Positions 7,965 through 16,649 are shown, counted from the first letter of the stretch. The stretch is DNA of 64,000 nt from Luteolibacter sp. Y139 (GCF_038066715.1 NZ_JBBUKT010000018.1:26625-90624), one strand, 5' to 3'. A program made the numbers and translations. The notes: generated from the sequence alone by a model not told the origin.

Positions 7965-9716
7965 ATGCGAAACACGTCTAACACCAGGCCTCAAAATTCC
8001 GCTCCGAATTCGAAGAGCGAGACCCCTGCTCCGCTGCTCCCAATCGCACTCCTAACCTACTCACCTTACGAGTTGGTCGCAGGCAAGGTGCTTTCGAATC
8101 ACGTGACCGACGGAAGCGCGGACCCGTTGCTCAGCTTCGATGCCACTGAGATCACGCGAATGGAAGCTCGCTGGCGTCTGAAGTCCACGGCCTTTACCTC
8201 TGCGCTCGTGGGACTCCTTGGAGAACTCACTGGCAACGGCCTTACTATGGAGGATTTCCAGGACCCTGACGTCCGCGCGAGACTGGATCAATCTCTGGTT
8301 CCCTACCAAGTTGGCATGTCCGGGTTCCTGGACTTCGACGAACTGCTTGGCGAATGTTGGGACGAAGCCGCCGAGCTTGCCCGCGAATTCCATGCCCGCA
8401 GTCCGATGGTCCAGATCGTGAAAAAGGCAGCCGGGAGCAAGGACGGCTCCATCGCCTCTATCCTCAACCGCTACGGCCTCGGTGGAGTAGGCAAGGGACC
8501 GGTCAAAGCATCGGCGATTGTCCTCCGGCCACTAGTGATCAGAGCCATCGATGCGGCTCGCGTGCTTCGCGACAAAGATCCGGAAAAAATGACCCCCGAG
8601 GTCAATCGCCTGTTAGACGCTCTGGTTGATCTGGACCGCAAGATCCTTCCCACCCGTGATTTTGAAAAGATGGCTTCCGAGTGGAAGGAGGCCGATTTAC
8701 AGGACATTCACGAAAGCTTTGGAGCAGCCTTTCTCGCTAGTGTCGCGGGCTCTGGAGACCTGGCGGACCTAACCGAGAAAACCGGCGGTTGGGGCGAAAC
8801 AGTTGCAAGTTTACTTCCGCCCCAAATCGAAAAGATCTGCGATCTAGATTACGAAGCCGATGTCGTAAAGGAAGGTGTGAAGCGAATCGTCGATGCCGAC
8901 GGCGCTGAGGCGCTCCGCGAAGCCAAGGAAGGCCGGGAAGCAAAAGCCAGCGGTTCGGGCTCATGGGCGCGAGCCGCGATTGAACGATCCACCGCCAAAG
9001 CCAAGGAAAGGTTCATGGAACTTCAAAAGGAGGGCATCCTCCGGAAAGGTCGCGATAAAGCCAACGCACTCAATTCTGGCACCTACTCGAAGGACCAGGA
9101 ACATACCTTCACCTTCCAGAAGGAAGACTACCGCAAGATCATCGCGAGGGTCGAAAAGGAATTTCGAGACGAACTGCGCGAGCCACGGGAACCGGAGCCT
9201 GCAATTGTCGATACGAAGCAAACTACCACCGACAAGAAACCAAAGTGGGTTAGCCGCGGAAAGCGTGCATCCACTAACGAAGGCTATGATCCCGCCCTCA
9301 TTGACTGGGTAAAAATCCTGGACGACGAGATCCAACGGACCAGCCGCGTGGGCGTCCGGCGCGACTTCACGAAGTTCCGCGAGCTGATCATGGATTTGGT
9401 CTTCCTGCTTGCCGACTCCTCCTTTGCCTCGATCGGATCCGCCTCTTATGGGGTTCAGAGTCGCTTTTCGCAGCCGCGGTATCGCCGCTTCGGTCCAGTT
9501 CTGACGAGCCTCGGAGACACCATGCGACAGGTCCGCGACGGCACGCTCTTACGTGCGGGCAAGTTGCTGCCCAAATATTCGCCCTGTAACAACCTATTGA
9601 TGCTGGACGCGATTCGCCGCAGCTGGACCGACCGCCAGCTTGAACTTGAGCACTCGCAGTTCATGAACGACGGAAAGCTGCGGAATCCCCAACTGGTAAC
9701 GAGCATGGCCCAATAG
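7965..9716 (+). CDS. Large unknown protein divergent from the polymerase
   Basis: A 583-residue protein, predicted soluble and mostly helical, rich in Lys/Glu/Arg. Visible parts: an N-terminal low-complexity tail, a helical body (about 55-320), a highly charged stretch (about 320-400), a basic Pro/Lys linker (about 400-430) and a C-terminal helical domain with tyrosines and arginines (FSQPRYRRFGPVLTS). No known motif was recognised. It starts about 160 bp from the polymerase start on the opposite strand, and its stop is 12 bp before the large serine recombinase, so the two are probably cotranscribed. A role in replication or transfer of the element is plausible from context only. Confidence 0.75.
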   Translation: MRNTSNTRPQNSAPNSKSETPAPLLPIALLTYSPYELVAGKVLSNHVTDGSADPLLSFDATEITRMEARWRLKSTAFTSALVGLLGELTGNGLTMEDFQDPDVRARLDQSLVPYQVGMSGFLDFDELLGECWDEAAELAREFHARSPMVQIVKKAAGSKDGSIASILNRYGLGGVGKGPVKASAIVLRPLVIRAIDAARVLRDKDPEKMTPEVNRLLDALVDLDRKILPTRDFEKMASEWKEADLQDIHESFGAAFLASVAGSGDLADLTEKTGGWGETVASLLPPQIEKICDLDYEADVVKEGVKRIVDADGAEALREAKEGREAKASGSGSWARAAIERSTAKAKERFMELQKEGILRKGRDKANALNSGTYSKDQEHTFTFQKEDYRKIIARVEKEFRDELREPREPEPAIVDTKQTTTDKKPKWVSRGKRASTNEGYDPALIDWVKILDDEIQRTSRVGVRRDFTKFRELIMDLVFLLADSSFASIGSASYGVQSRFSQPRYRRFGPVLTSLGDTMRQVRDGTLLRAGKLLPKYSPCNNLLMLDAIRRSWTDRQLELEHSQFMNDGKLRNPQLVTSMAQ

Positions 9717-9728
9717 TCCGAAACCGAC

Positions 9729-11600
9729 ATGGCGGGCAAAGTTCTTCCCATGCCGTTCGGAGGAACTTGTGCCCCATGTTTTCCTGGAAGTTTGACGCAG
9801 CCAGCGCCGAACCAACCAACACTTCAACCCGCACGATTGCGCGCATGCACCTTCGTGCGGGTCTCTACGTCGGAACAGGCCGAAGACGGGCGCGCCGGCC
9901 TGCTCCGTCAGCGCGAGGAAGTGGCCCGTGTGATCCAGTCGAAGGGTTATGCGTTGGCCCACCAGATCGAGTTGGTGGACGTGAGCGGCACCGCCACGTT
10001 GTTCGCTCCGGAGGTTCAAGATCTCCTGGTTCGGATCGAGCGTAAGGAATTGGACGTTGTCGTTACGTCCGAGATGTCGCGACTGCTTCGCCCAGACGAC
10101 CTCTCCAGCTTCTCGCTCCTGGAGACATGCAAGCAGAACGGCGTCATCATCGATGTCGGTGGGTCCGCGCAGGATCTCAATAGCCCAGAAGGCTTCGTCC
10201 TGAGCGGGATCCTGGCGCTGATGTCCGGGAGCGAGAGAATGACCATGCGGAAGCGCCTCGAAGCCTCTCGCGAGGCCAAGAGAGCAGCCGGCCTTTGTCC
10301 CAGTCCTAAAATCACCCTGCCCCTCGGCGTGGAGTTCCTGAGAGGGAACGAGAACAGGTGGATTTACACGTCTGACGTTGCGCCAGTCATTGAGGCGTTC
10401 CGAATCGTGGATGAGGAGGGCGTCAGGAACCTAACCGAAATTGGGCGGAGAACCGGCCTGCATCCCCGGAACGTCCGCTACCTTCTGGCCAACACGATCT
10501 ACAAAGGAATCCGTTCGATCACCAAGATGCGGTCGAGTGAGAAGGCCATCGGGCCCACGGGCCGTCAAAAAGACAGGAAAAAAATCGAGCGGCCTGAACA
10601 TCGTTGTCTCTTTGTTCGAGTGTTCAGGTCCGAGGATCAAGCCGTCTCCGACGAGAGGTTCGATCGCGTTCAACGGGTCTTGGAGTCGATTCGTGAGTCG
10701 CACACGGTCGTCGTTCACGAACGGCATCGCGGGTCGATGTTGACGGGCGTTGGGTTCTGCGGTCTGTGTTCGCTCAGGCTGGCCGGGAAGACCCGAAGTC
10801 GGTATTTGGCCGATGGGTCGAAGAGTTCGGGGCACTACGTTTGCAGTAGTCAGCTCGGCGTTTTGAAGAACCCGGTGCCGAGGTGCAGCAATTCGTGGGT
10901 GGCCAAGGAACATCTCGATGCCTTGGCCTCGAAGTTCCTGGAATGCTGCCTGGACGATCCGGAGTTCACCTCCTCCATCCTGAACTTCGCACGGGAGAAA
11001 CAGTCGAACATCGTAGGTTTCTCCATAGAGGAAGCGACTAAAGCCAAGCTCGACGACCTTTCGCGACGGGACGCGCGCATCATGGCGGCGATTGAATCCG
11101 GGGCTATGGACGTCCATGAAGCGAAGCAGGCAAGGCTGAGACTTCAGACCCAACGTCAGGCCTTGCTTGCCACAATTGAGCGGACGACAGCCCCTGATCC
11201 GGGACAGGTGGAGCTTCAGGGGATCGCCGGCAAGATCGCCAACGGGAAGGCAGCGTGGCTGAAGCTCGTGACTCCACGGGAGAAGAAGGAATTCGTCGCG
11301 AAGCTCTTTAGCGAGCTGTACTTCAGAGATCAGGAACTCACCGCATTCCGACTCGCGCCCGGATTGGTCGGTGGTGGGGTCTGGAAGTTTGCCTCCGATA
11401 TGCCGGTGATCCTGGAGACGCCCTTCCGAATCACCGATCCCGACCCTGAGGTTCCGGAAGGTATGCGTCGCTGCCCGACCTGCAAGGAGATCAAGGAGTT
11501 TCCGGCGCAGTTCTATGGTGACCGTCCTCGGTGTAGGAAATGCGCCAGAGCAGCCTGCAAAGCCCGGCACGAACGGAAACGCCGGGAGGCTGGCAAATAG
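9729..11600 (+). CDS. Large serine recombinase
   Basis: A 623-residue site-specific recombinase. The catalytic domain holds TFVRVSTSEQ (S46 nucleophile), the conserved arginines around EMSRLLRPDD, and SGSERMTMRKR at the start of the long helix. A recombinase domain, a zinc ribbon (CGLC...C), a coiled coil (about 440-500) and an unusual extra C-terminal zinc-finger-like motif (CPTCKE...CRKCARAAC) follow. The first 36 residues look non-conserved; a TTG at 9837 (LRACTFVRV) may be the real start. It probably integrates and excises the mobile block. It follows the 583-residue gene closely and converges on a small recombinase. Confidence 0.93.
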   Translation: MAGKVLPMPFGGTCAPCFPGSLTQPAPNQPTLQPARLRACTFVRVSTSEQAEDGRAGLLRQREEVARVIQSKGYALAHQIELVDVSGTATLFAPEVQDLLVRIERKELDVVVTSEMSRLLRPDDLSSFSLLETCKQNGVIIDVGGSAQDLNSPEGFVLSGILALMSGSERMTMRKRLEASREAKRAAGLCPSPKITLPLGVEFLRGNENRWIYTSDVAPVIEAFRIVDEEGVRNLTEIGRRTGLHPRNVRYLLANTIYKGIRSITKMRSSEKAIGPTGRQKDRKKIERPEHRCLFVRVFRSEDQAVSDERFDRVQRVLESIRESHTVVVHERHRGSMLTGVGFCGLCSLRLAGKTRSRYLADGSKSSGHYVCSSQLGVLKNPVPRCSNSWVAKEHLDALASKFLECCLDDPEFTSSILNFAREKQSNIVGFSIEEATKAKLDDLSRRDARIMAAIESGAMDVHEAKQARLRLQTQRQALLATIERTTAPDPGQVELQGIAGKIANGKAAWLKLVTPREKKEFVAKLFSELYFRDQELTAFRLAPGLVGGGVWKFASDMPVILETPFRITDPDPEVPEGMRRCPTCKEIKEFPAQFYGDRPRCRKCARAACKARHERKRREAGK

Positions 11601-11858
11601 CGGTCGAACCGACCAAATCCAGGAAAGTTCGCGTGTGCGGATCCCCGGCTCTTTTTCGAGTGTCAGGCTATAGACGACCTGGCTTCTTCGACTTGACTGC
11701 CGTGGCGCGTGTTAATAATCGCGAGCCTCGACGCGACGGCGAACGGACCCACCATTACTAGGGTTGTAGTAATCGGAGGCTTGATCTGCTCAAGCTCAGG
11801 ATCGCGCATTTACGCGAACTCCTGTGCGAATGCGATAGATCGCCCACCTCGGCGGATC
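11601..11858. other. Gap between convergent recombinases, candidate recombination site
   Basis: This stretch has no convincing gene. It contains ATTACTA-gggttg-TAGTAAT (11753-11772), a perfect 7-base inverted repeat with a 6-base centre, between the 3' ends of two convergent serine recombinase genes. Serine recombinase crossover sites are commonly short imperfect inverted repeats next to the recombinase gene, so this is a candidate site. Nothing in the sequence proves it. Confidence 0.3.
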
Positions 11859-12521
11859 TTACGCCGCGAGCCCGAGCCTCCGCAGCAGCAAGAATGTGTT
11901 TCGGATGTGCCAGCGTCCTCCGCCAGGCGAGGCGACCTCTCGCTCGTTCAGGGCGTCTCGAAGGCCGCGGACGGTAGCGAAGCCAGAGGAGCGGAGGTCC
12001 GCCACGAGTTTCCGGTAGTCCTCGGCCCGTTCCGTGGCCTGCTGTTTGTGCTTAGCAGCAAGCACCCGGCCAGTGGCCCCAATATCAATTCCGAGATTTT
12101 TCGCAGCCAAAAGTGCGCTTTTTGTCCTTTCTGAAATTAGCCGGGCCTCCTCCTCGGCGACAGCACTATAGATATGCAAGACGAAGCGATTTGCCAAAGG
12201 CATATCACATGCTGAGAAGGAGACGCCACTATCCATCAGCGTGCTGATGATCCTGACGCTACGCGCCAGACGGTCGAGCTTCGCGATCACGAGGTGAGCC
12301 TTGCGCTTCCGGCACACCTCCAGAGCTTCCATGAGCTTGGGCCGATTTGCCTTCCTCCCGCTTTCGATCTCGGTCAACTCCAGGATCACCTCCCCCGGTT
12401 TGTTAGCCAAGAACCCAGCTACCGTTGCTCGCTGCCCTGCGACCCCTAGGCCCGAGCGCCCCTGTTCGTCGGTAGAGCACCTGTAGTAGCAAACCCACTT
12501 TGACGGTTGTTCGGAGTTCAT
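11859..12521 (-). CDS. Small serine recombinase (resolvase/invertase type)
   Basis: A 220-residue protein with the resolvase catalytic domain: YYRCSTDEQ (S16 nucleophile), AKLDRLARS carrying the conserved D-R, and the EEEARLISERTKSAL long helix. A short C-terminal HTH region ends in GRWHIRNTFLLLRRLG. Length is right for the resolvase/invertase class. It could resolve multimers of the element or control inversion of a segment. It points towards the large recombinase, tail to tail. Confidence 0.93.
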   Translation of the reverse strand: MNSEQPSKWVCYYRCSTDEQGRSGLGVAGQRATVAGFLANKPGEVILELTEIESGRKANRPKLMEALEVCRKRKAHLVIAKLDRLARSVRIISTLMDSGVSFSACDMPLANRFVLHIYSAVAEEEARLISERTKSALLAAKNLGIDIGATGRVLAAKHKQQATERAEDYRKLVADLRSSGFATVRGLRDALNEREVASPGGGRWHIRNTFLLLRRLGLAA

Positions 12522-12906
12522 CAGCGGAAATCAAAACACGGCGCTCGTCGGCGCACAAGTATTCGGGCGAATGACCATTCGCCCGGAAACAGAAGCCCTC
12601 TTTGAGGATCATACCACCCCTCACGCGGATCTGATACTGGGGAGTGCTCGTGCTTCGCTGGGGATTACGCACGGAGCTACCTAGGCTGATGGCGGTTAGG
12701 ATCTCACCGACTCGAACATGTCGATGAGCACTTCACCTTCGCCCGAAATTCCCGCCGTCTCGTGGACTGACTGTAAAGCTGCGGAATGCCCAGTCCGCCC
12801 CGAGCATGGCCCAATTTCCGAAATCGAAGATGTCGGGCTGAATGTGCGAGTCAGCCGAGGGCACAAGACGCCTGAGGCTACCAACCAACCAAAACAGAAA
12901 TCGGAA

Positions 12907-13395
12907 ATGAGTATGAATAACAGCCTCGATGAAGCAGCAGCCAGAACCCTCCGCCTCCACGCTGGCGATCTCCCGGACTTCCGCCCGGCGACGACGGTTT
13001 CCTCCCGCAACAACTCGTCGTCGGGCCCGTCCCGCCGCCAGGTCTGGGAAGACACGATCCGCGAGAACGCGGAACCGATCATGAAGTACGTCCGCAACGT
13101 CGCGGTGTCTGCATCCGAAGTTCTCGGTGCCCTGACTGCCCTCAACCTCAAAGCCTTCCCAATCCGCAAGGCGAACGGACTCGGTGACGCCATGGGTGTT
13201 GTCGGCCTCAACCTCCCACAGATCGAGGGCTATGGGCGAAAGCTCTACCTGCTGCTGCCTCTAGTGATGCCTGCTGGCGAGTGGCAAGCGCTGGAAGCCG
13301 ATAAGCCGGCCCTAGCCCGATACATGACCGAGAAGAACAAGTCCCTGAAAGCCGAGCCGATCGCCTCCGCAAACGAAGACGACGAAGCCGCATAA
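12907..13395 (+). CDS. Hypothetical protein, first of a tandem pair
   Basis: 162 residues from the ATG at 12907. The frame is open back to an ATG at 12718, but the added 63 residues look non-coding and the 12907 ATG follows an A-rich leader like that of the next gene. The middle part (RQVWEDTIRENAEPIMKYV, SEVLGALTALNLKAFPI) suggests a compact helical protein, and the C-terminus is acidic. Function is not recognised. It precedes a similar-sized gene and shares its terminator, so the two form an operon that may be well expressed. Confidence 0.65.
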   Translation: MSMNNSLDEAAARTLRLHAGDLPDFRPATTVSSRNNSSSGPSRRQVWEDTIRENAEPIMKYVRNVAVSASEVLGALTALNLKAFPIRKANGLGDAMGVVGLNLPQIEGYGRKLYLLLPLVMPAGEWQALEADKPALARYMTEKNKSLKAEPIASANEDDEAA

Positions 13396-13440
13396 TCTCG
13401 TAACGAGAACCAAAAACAAGAAACCGAAAATAGAAGAACT

Positions 13441-13947
13441 ATGAATACCACTGCTAGCAATCCGGGTGATGACGCCCCGAAGAAGAACGAAGATCGAGTG
13501 ATCCGTCAGATGCCATCGATCTCCGCCCTCCAGGAACTGGTGAAGGGCCTGCCGGTCGAGAGCAAGGCCTTGGTCACTGAAGTCGTTGGTGAAGTTCGTC
13601 AGATCCTGACGAAAGTCGCCGAAGCCAGTGCTGTCATCTTTGTCAGCGATATCGCCAAAAACATCAAGACGCTCAAGGTGCGTCCCGACGACGAAGTGCT
13701 GAAAGAGTTCATTGAACTCGCCGCCCAGGATGAGCTTCGCGAGAGTGGCGTGGACATCAAGGCCGCGATCATCCACCGAACGCTGGGCTCGGTTTCTCGC
13801 TACTATCTCCCCTACGGCACGGACGGAGAGGAAGCGAGAACAGCTCGCCGCGAGTGGGCCATCGCGCTTGAGAAGCTCCACAAGCACTTCTCCGGCGAAC
13901 CGATCGAGGAGGACGACATCGCGCTCCCGGGTAACGCCGCCGCCTGA
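13441..13947 (+). CDS. Hypothetical protein, second of a tandem pair
   Basis: A 168-residue protein with helical predicted structure (LQELVKGLPVESKALVTEVV, AVIFVSDIAKNIKTL) and an acidic C-terminal tail. The leader is A-rich. A strong intrinsic terminator begins about 40 bases after the stop. No family was recognised. The pairing with the previous gene, the similar size and the shared terminator suggest two subunits or two paired structural or regulatory proteins of the mobile element; this is inference. Confidence 0.7.
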   Translation: MNTTASNPGDDAPKKNEDRVIRQMPSISALQELVKGLPVESKALVTEVVGEVRQILTKVAEASAVIFVSDIAKNIKTLKVRPDDEVLKEFIELAAQDELRESGVDIKAAIIHRTLGSVSRYYLPYGTDGEEARTARREWAIALEKLHKHFSGEPIEEDDIALPGNAAA

Positions 13948-13988
13948 TCCAAGACCAGAACTGACTATGACGTGACATGAGGTATCGA

Positions 13989-14025
13989 GGAGCGTGCTTC
14001 GGTAACGGGGCACGCTCCTTTTTTT
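13989..14025 (+). terminator. Intrinsic terminator after the tandem pair
   Basis: A perfect 9-bp stem, GGAGCGTGC / GCACGCTCC, with a 12-base loop is followed directly by seven T residues. This is the clearest terminator in the window and closes the two-gene unit. Confidence 0.9.
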
Positions 14026-14055
14026 CCATGTTGGTATCCGGCAACAGTCCGACTG

Positions 14056-14379
14056 ATGAACAAGCGAGCAGACTCCACGTTGAAGCCCGAGATTCTAGAG
14101 CACGCTCAGAGGTGGCTGGCCGAGAAGCGTCCGGCATTCGTAGTCGCCGACGAGTTCGCGCGGCACGTCGCAGCGACCATGGCACGCGACCTCGGACCTG
14201 ACGAGTTGCTGGCAGCGGTCCTCGACTGCGGGTTCCCGTGCGTCCGTGGCGACAAAGGCGAGCGCGTTCTTTGGCTCCGCCCGACCAAGGCGGCCGGAGC
14301 TGCTACTACGTCGTTCGTCCCGACCGAGGCGATTCGGCAGTTCGTGGCCTCCGCTTCTAATGGAGAGCAGGCAGCCTAG
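14056..14379 (+). CDS. Small hypothetical protein
   Basis: A 107-residue soluble protein beginning MNKRADSTLKPEILEHAQRW and containing DEFARHVAATMARDLGPDEL and a CGFPCVRGDKGERVLWLRP segment. The two cysteines (CGFPC) are close together, but no zinc site is evident. It is read from its own unit after the terminator. Function unknown. Confidence 0.65.
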   Translation: MNKRADSTLKPEILEHAQRWLAEKRPAFVVADEFARHVAATMARDLGPDELLAAVLDCGFPCVRGDKGERVLWLRPTKAAGAATTSFVPTEAIRQFVASASNGEQAA

Positions 14380-14808
14380 CAGCCTGCGGGCGCGCTGCCT
14401 TCTTCCGGCGCTTCGGAGACCCTTTCCTTGGACTTGCGGCCGTCCTGCGGCTCGCCGTCCCGCTCGACGGGAGAGAGGCAGGGAAGTGCCCCTCCGTGGC
14501 CAGAAGACCAGACAAGGCCTCGCTGGGTGGCAGAGGGTGGAGAAGAAGCCTTCGCGGCCACTTCCCGTCGCCGTAGCCGCGGCCCCCTGGTGTATCAAGG
14601 AGGAAGAAGTACGGAGCCCTTCTACGACGCGGCTTGGCGGGCTACCGCTCCTACGAAAGAGCCCTGGCTTTTCGTAGGCCTGCCCGGCTTCCCCGCAAGC
14701 GTCCGGGGCCAGGTCGTCCTAGAGGAAAGGCGGCGATTTATCACCGCAGGGCCAACTCTCGCTAATCGTCTCGGCGCAGTAGCTTGTGTGATAATTTTCA
14801 ATCGAAGT
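14380..14808. other. Gap holding palindromic element copy B
   Basis: No convincing gene is visible. The frame that continues upstream from the DUF2958 gene gives Pro/Arg/Ser-rich sequence without family similarity. The notable content is the repeat at 14593-14685. Just before the DUF2958 start the sequence becomes AT-rich (GTGATAATTTTCAATC), which may hold a promoter. Confidence 0.5.
14593..14685 (+). repeat. Palindromic element, copy B
   Basis: Block order matches copy A: GAAGAAGTACGGAGC, then a GC-rich spacer with CGGCTT and CGGGCT, then a hairpin (14650-14678) with arms CCTACGAAAGAGCC and GGCTTTTCGTAGG, then a CCTGCCCGGC tail. It lies downstream of the gene ending at 14379 and in the same orientation, as copy A does relative to its HTH gene. 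Confidence 0.6.
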
Positions 14809-15165
14809 GTGGAAATTATTACCGACCGAATCCGACAGAAGCTGATTGTGAACTTCACGATCAACTGCGAGCGTAAGGAGCGAGGAGAGACCGAAATCGA
14901 CCACTGGCCGGTTGTGAAGATATTCACACCAGACGGGGCCTGCACTTGGTTACTCACCGAGCTGGACCACGAGAACGATTTGGCGTTCGGAATATGCGAT
15001 CTCGGTCTGGGCTACCCCGAAATGGGATACGTGTCACTCCAAGAACTCCGGCATCTGCGTGGCGGGCTTGGACTTCCGGTTGAGCGGGATCTTCACTTCG
15101 AAGCAACAATGAGCCTCACGGACTACGCGCTCGAAGCACTGAAGGCCGAGCGAATCATCGTCTAG
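14809..15165 (+). CDS. DUF2958 domain protein
   Basis: 118 residues from a GTG (an in-frame GTG at 14788 is the alternative). The sequence follows the DUF2958 pattern throughout: a short N-terminal helix (ITDRIRQKLI), PVVKIFTPDGACTWLLTEL, FGICDLGLGYPEMGYVSLQEL and LGLPVERDLHF. DUF2958 proteins are small and of unknown function and are frequent on plasmids and integrative elements, which agrees with the surrounding block. The start was set where family similarity begins; the much longer upstream open frame is not supported. Its stop overlaps the 3' end of the HNH gene on the other strand. Confidence 0.85.
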   Translation: MEIITDRIRQKLIVNFTINCERKERGETEIDHWPVVKIFTPDGACTWLLTELDHENDLAFGICDLGLGYPEMGYVSLQELRHLRGGLGLPVERDLHFEATMSLTDYALEALKAERIIV

Positions 15166-16012
15166 CCGTGATGACACTCACGGTGACAATTCGGGCACAG
15201 CGCCCCGAGTTCTCGACCGTATCCTCTCCACCGTTCGCCAGAGGCTTCCAGTGGTGAACCTCCAGATAGGGGCTTCCATCGCTCTTCCTAGCGAACGGTG
15301 CCTTCTTCCCGCACTTCTCGCAGCTTCCCTTGGCTCTTCTGAGGACGGCAACGATAACGTCGGGGTTTCTCCTGAATCCCACGGAAACGAGCTGCACACG
15401 CTCGGGCAGCTTTGGTGCCTCGCGTAGCCTTTTCGCCAAGGTCTTATCGTCCATTCGCATGGACGCCGCTACCCGATCGTCGGTTTCCCGTTCGAGCTGT
15501 TCATCGGTGACCGGCTTAAGTTCGAGTAGATCCCCGACGTCAAATACTTCGCTCCACCCTCCGGACCTGCTTCGCTCCTTCAGCGGCTGACCGTCACTGC
15601 ATTTGATCAGGACGGATCGACCGAACAATGTCTCAAGGGCCGTGAGATTCCGAACCGTCAACAGATTCACCGACCCCACGCCCACTACTCCTCGCTCCTT
15701 GAACAAATCCGATTCTCCGGGCTGGTAGCGTGAGAGGTGCCGATTCATCTCGCGCTTCCGGGCCGCTGAGACCTGGCGTTTATCCTCCCATCCTACAACC
15801 TCCGCGGAATAGCCGATCATGCCAAGGTTGTCGGTTGTCGCAATGAAGACCGGAACCGGAGAATCCACCCCCGGAGCCCGCTCTGAGAGCATCCGTATTA
15901 CTCGCGTGGAGTAGGGCTGAAGAAAGTTGGTTATGGCCCCGTCGCTCTGCGCTGCCCTGATTTCCTCCAGGACAGATTCGTAAATTCCATTGATGAATAG
16001 GGCGGTCTTCAT
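15155..16012 (-). CDS. HNH endonuclease with a frameshift in the last motif
   Basis: About 285 residues from the ATG at 16012 (a GTG five codons upstream is possible). The N-terminal domain (residues 1-170) is unrecognised. The C-terminus is an HNH nuclease: CEKCGKKAPF, then LEVHHWKPLANGGEDTVEN. The expected ending (ALCPNCHRECHHG, stop) is encoded in the next frame from about 15210 and would stop at 15162. One G missing from a run of four within ENSG accounts for this. As sequenced, the protein lacks the second CxxC and the final His. Either it is a recent loss of function or a sequencing error. Confidence 0.8.
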   Translation of the reverse strand: MKTALFINGIYESVLEEIRAAQSDGAITNFLQPYSTRVIRMLSERAPGVDSPVPVFIATTDNLGMIGYSAEVVGWEDKRQVSAARKREMNRHLSRYQPGESDLFKERGVVGVGSVNLLTVRNLTALETLFGRSVLIKCSDGQPLKERSRSGGWSEVFDVGDLLELKPVTDEQLERETDDRVAASMRMDDKTLAKRLREAPKLPERVQLVSVGFRRNPDVIVAVLRRAKGSCEKCGKKAPFARKSDGSPYLEVHHWKPLANGGEDTVENSGRCARIVTVSVITARR

Positions 16013-16253
16013 CGGATCTGAACCCACGGTTCTTTTAGGGATGTCTTAGATGTGCCAGATTCCAACCCGAGAGCAAGGCTCTACCAAGTTCCCGACGTTG
16101 GCGCGCGCTGGACCTTGGTCCAGTGAGATCTAAATGAACTCAAGTTCGGCGAGACGGAAACCCCTTCCCTTGCGCTTCGTTGCCATGCCGGCCCAGCAGC
16201 GCGCCCCCCCGGCAGCCAGGAGCGAGGAAGGGCCAACGAGAGCCCGGCGGGCA

Positions 16254-16649
16254 CTACTCCTTGTCCCGCCCCTTGAGATTCCGCACGATCTCCTGGGCAA
16301 CCCGCCAGTTACCAACGGATGGCTTTGCCGGGTGTCCGCGTTCTCCGCGCGCCAGCTGCTTCGCGACCGACTCCTCCATCATATACGTGTCAACGGCATC
16401 GAGGGTCGCCGCAGGGTTCCGGACCAAACACCAGAGGACCTGCCCCGCAGCCGATATGATTACTGCCGGGACTAAAAGCATCAGGGCGTCCTTCCCAAAC
16501 AGCTCCACCCCCTTCCCTATCATCAGGTAAGCGCAGAACGACAGGAAGGCTGCAACGAGGACAGCGATGTAGTGAATGGGACGATCCATCCGGGCCAAGG
16601 CCGCGAGAATCACGAGTTCGATGATCAGTATCTGGATAATGTCCTTCAT
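16254..16649 (-). CDS. Small membrane protein, third gene of an envelope operon
   Basis: 131 residues with three or four hydrophobic segments (about 3-19, 26-44, 55-76) and a soluble charged C-terminus (VAKQLARGERGHPAKP). Its ATG overlaps the stop of the upstream gene (ATGA), so the genes are translationally coupled. No family was recognised. The first ATG begins with an unusually hydrophobic stretch (MKDIIQILIIELVILAAL), consistent with a signal anchor. Confidence 0.7.
   Translation of the reverse strand: MKDIIQILIIELVILAALARMDRPIHYIAVLVAAFLSFCAYLMIGKGVELFGKDALMLLVPAVIISAAGQVLWCLVRNPAATLDAVDTYMMEESVAKQLARGERGHPAKPSVGNWRVAQEIVRNLKGRDKE

Noticed and set aside
12403..12672. 89-residue minus-strand frame over the small recombinase start
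   Set aside because: Most of it overlaps the recombinase in another frame, and the remainder shows no motif.
14428..14808. Upstream extension of the DUF2958 frame
   Set aside because: The added sequence is Arg/Pro/Ser-rich, overlaps the palindromic repeat and has no family similarity; DUF2958 similarity begins at about 14809.
16020..16110. tRNA-like pieces on the minus strand (TTGGTAGAGC and GGGTTCAGATCC)
   Set aside because: The two pieces are too far apart for a tRNA, the T-stem has a mismatch and no acceptor stem or anticodon arm forms.
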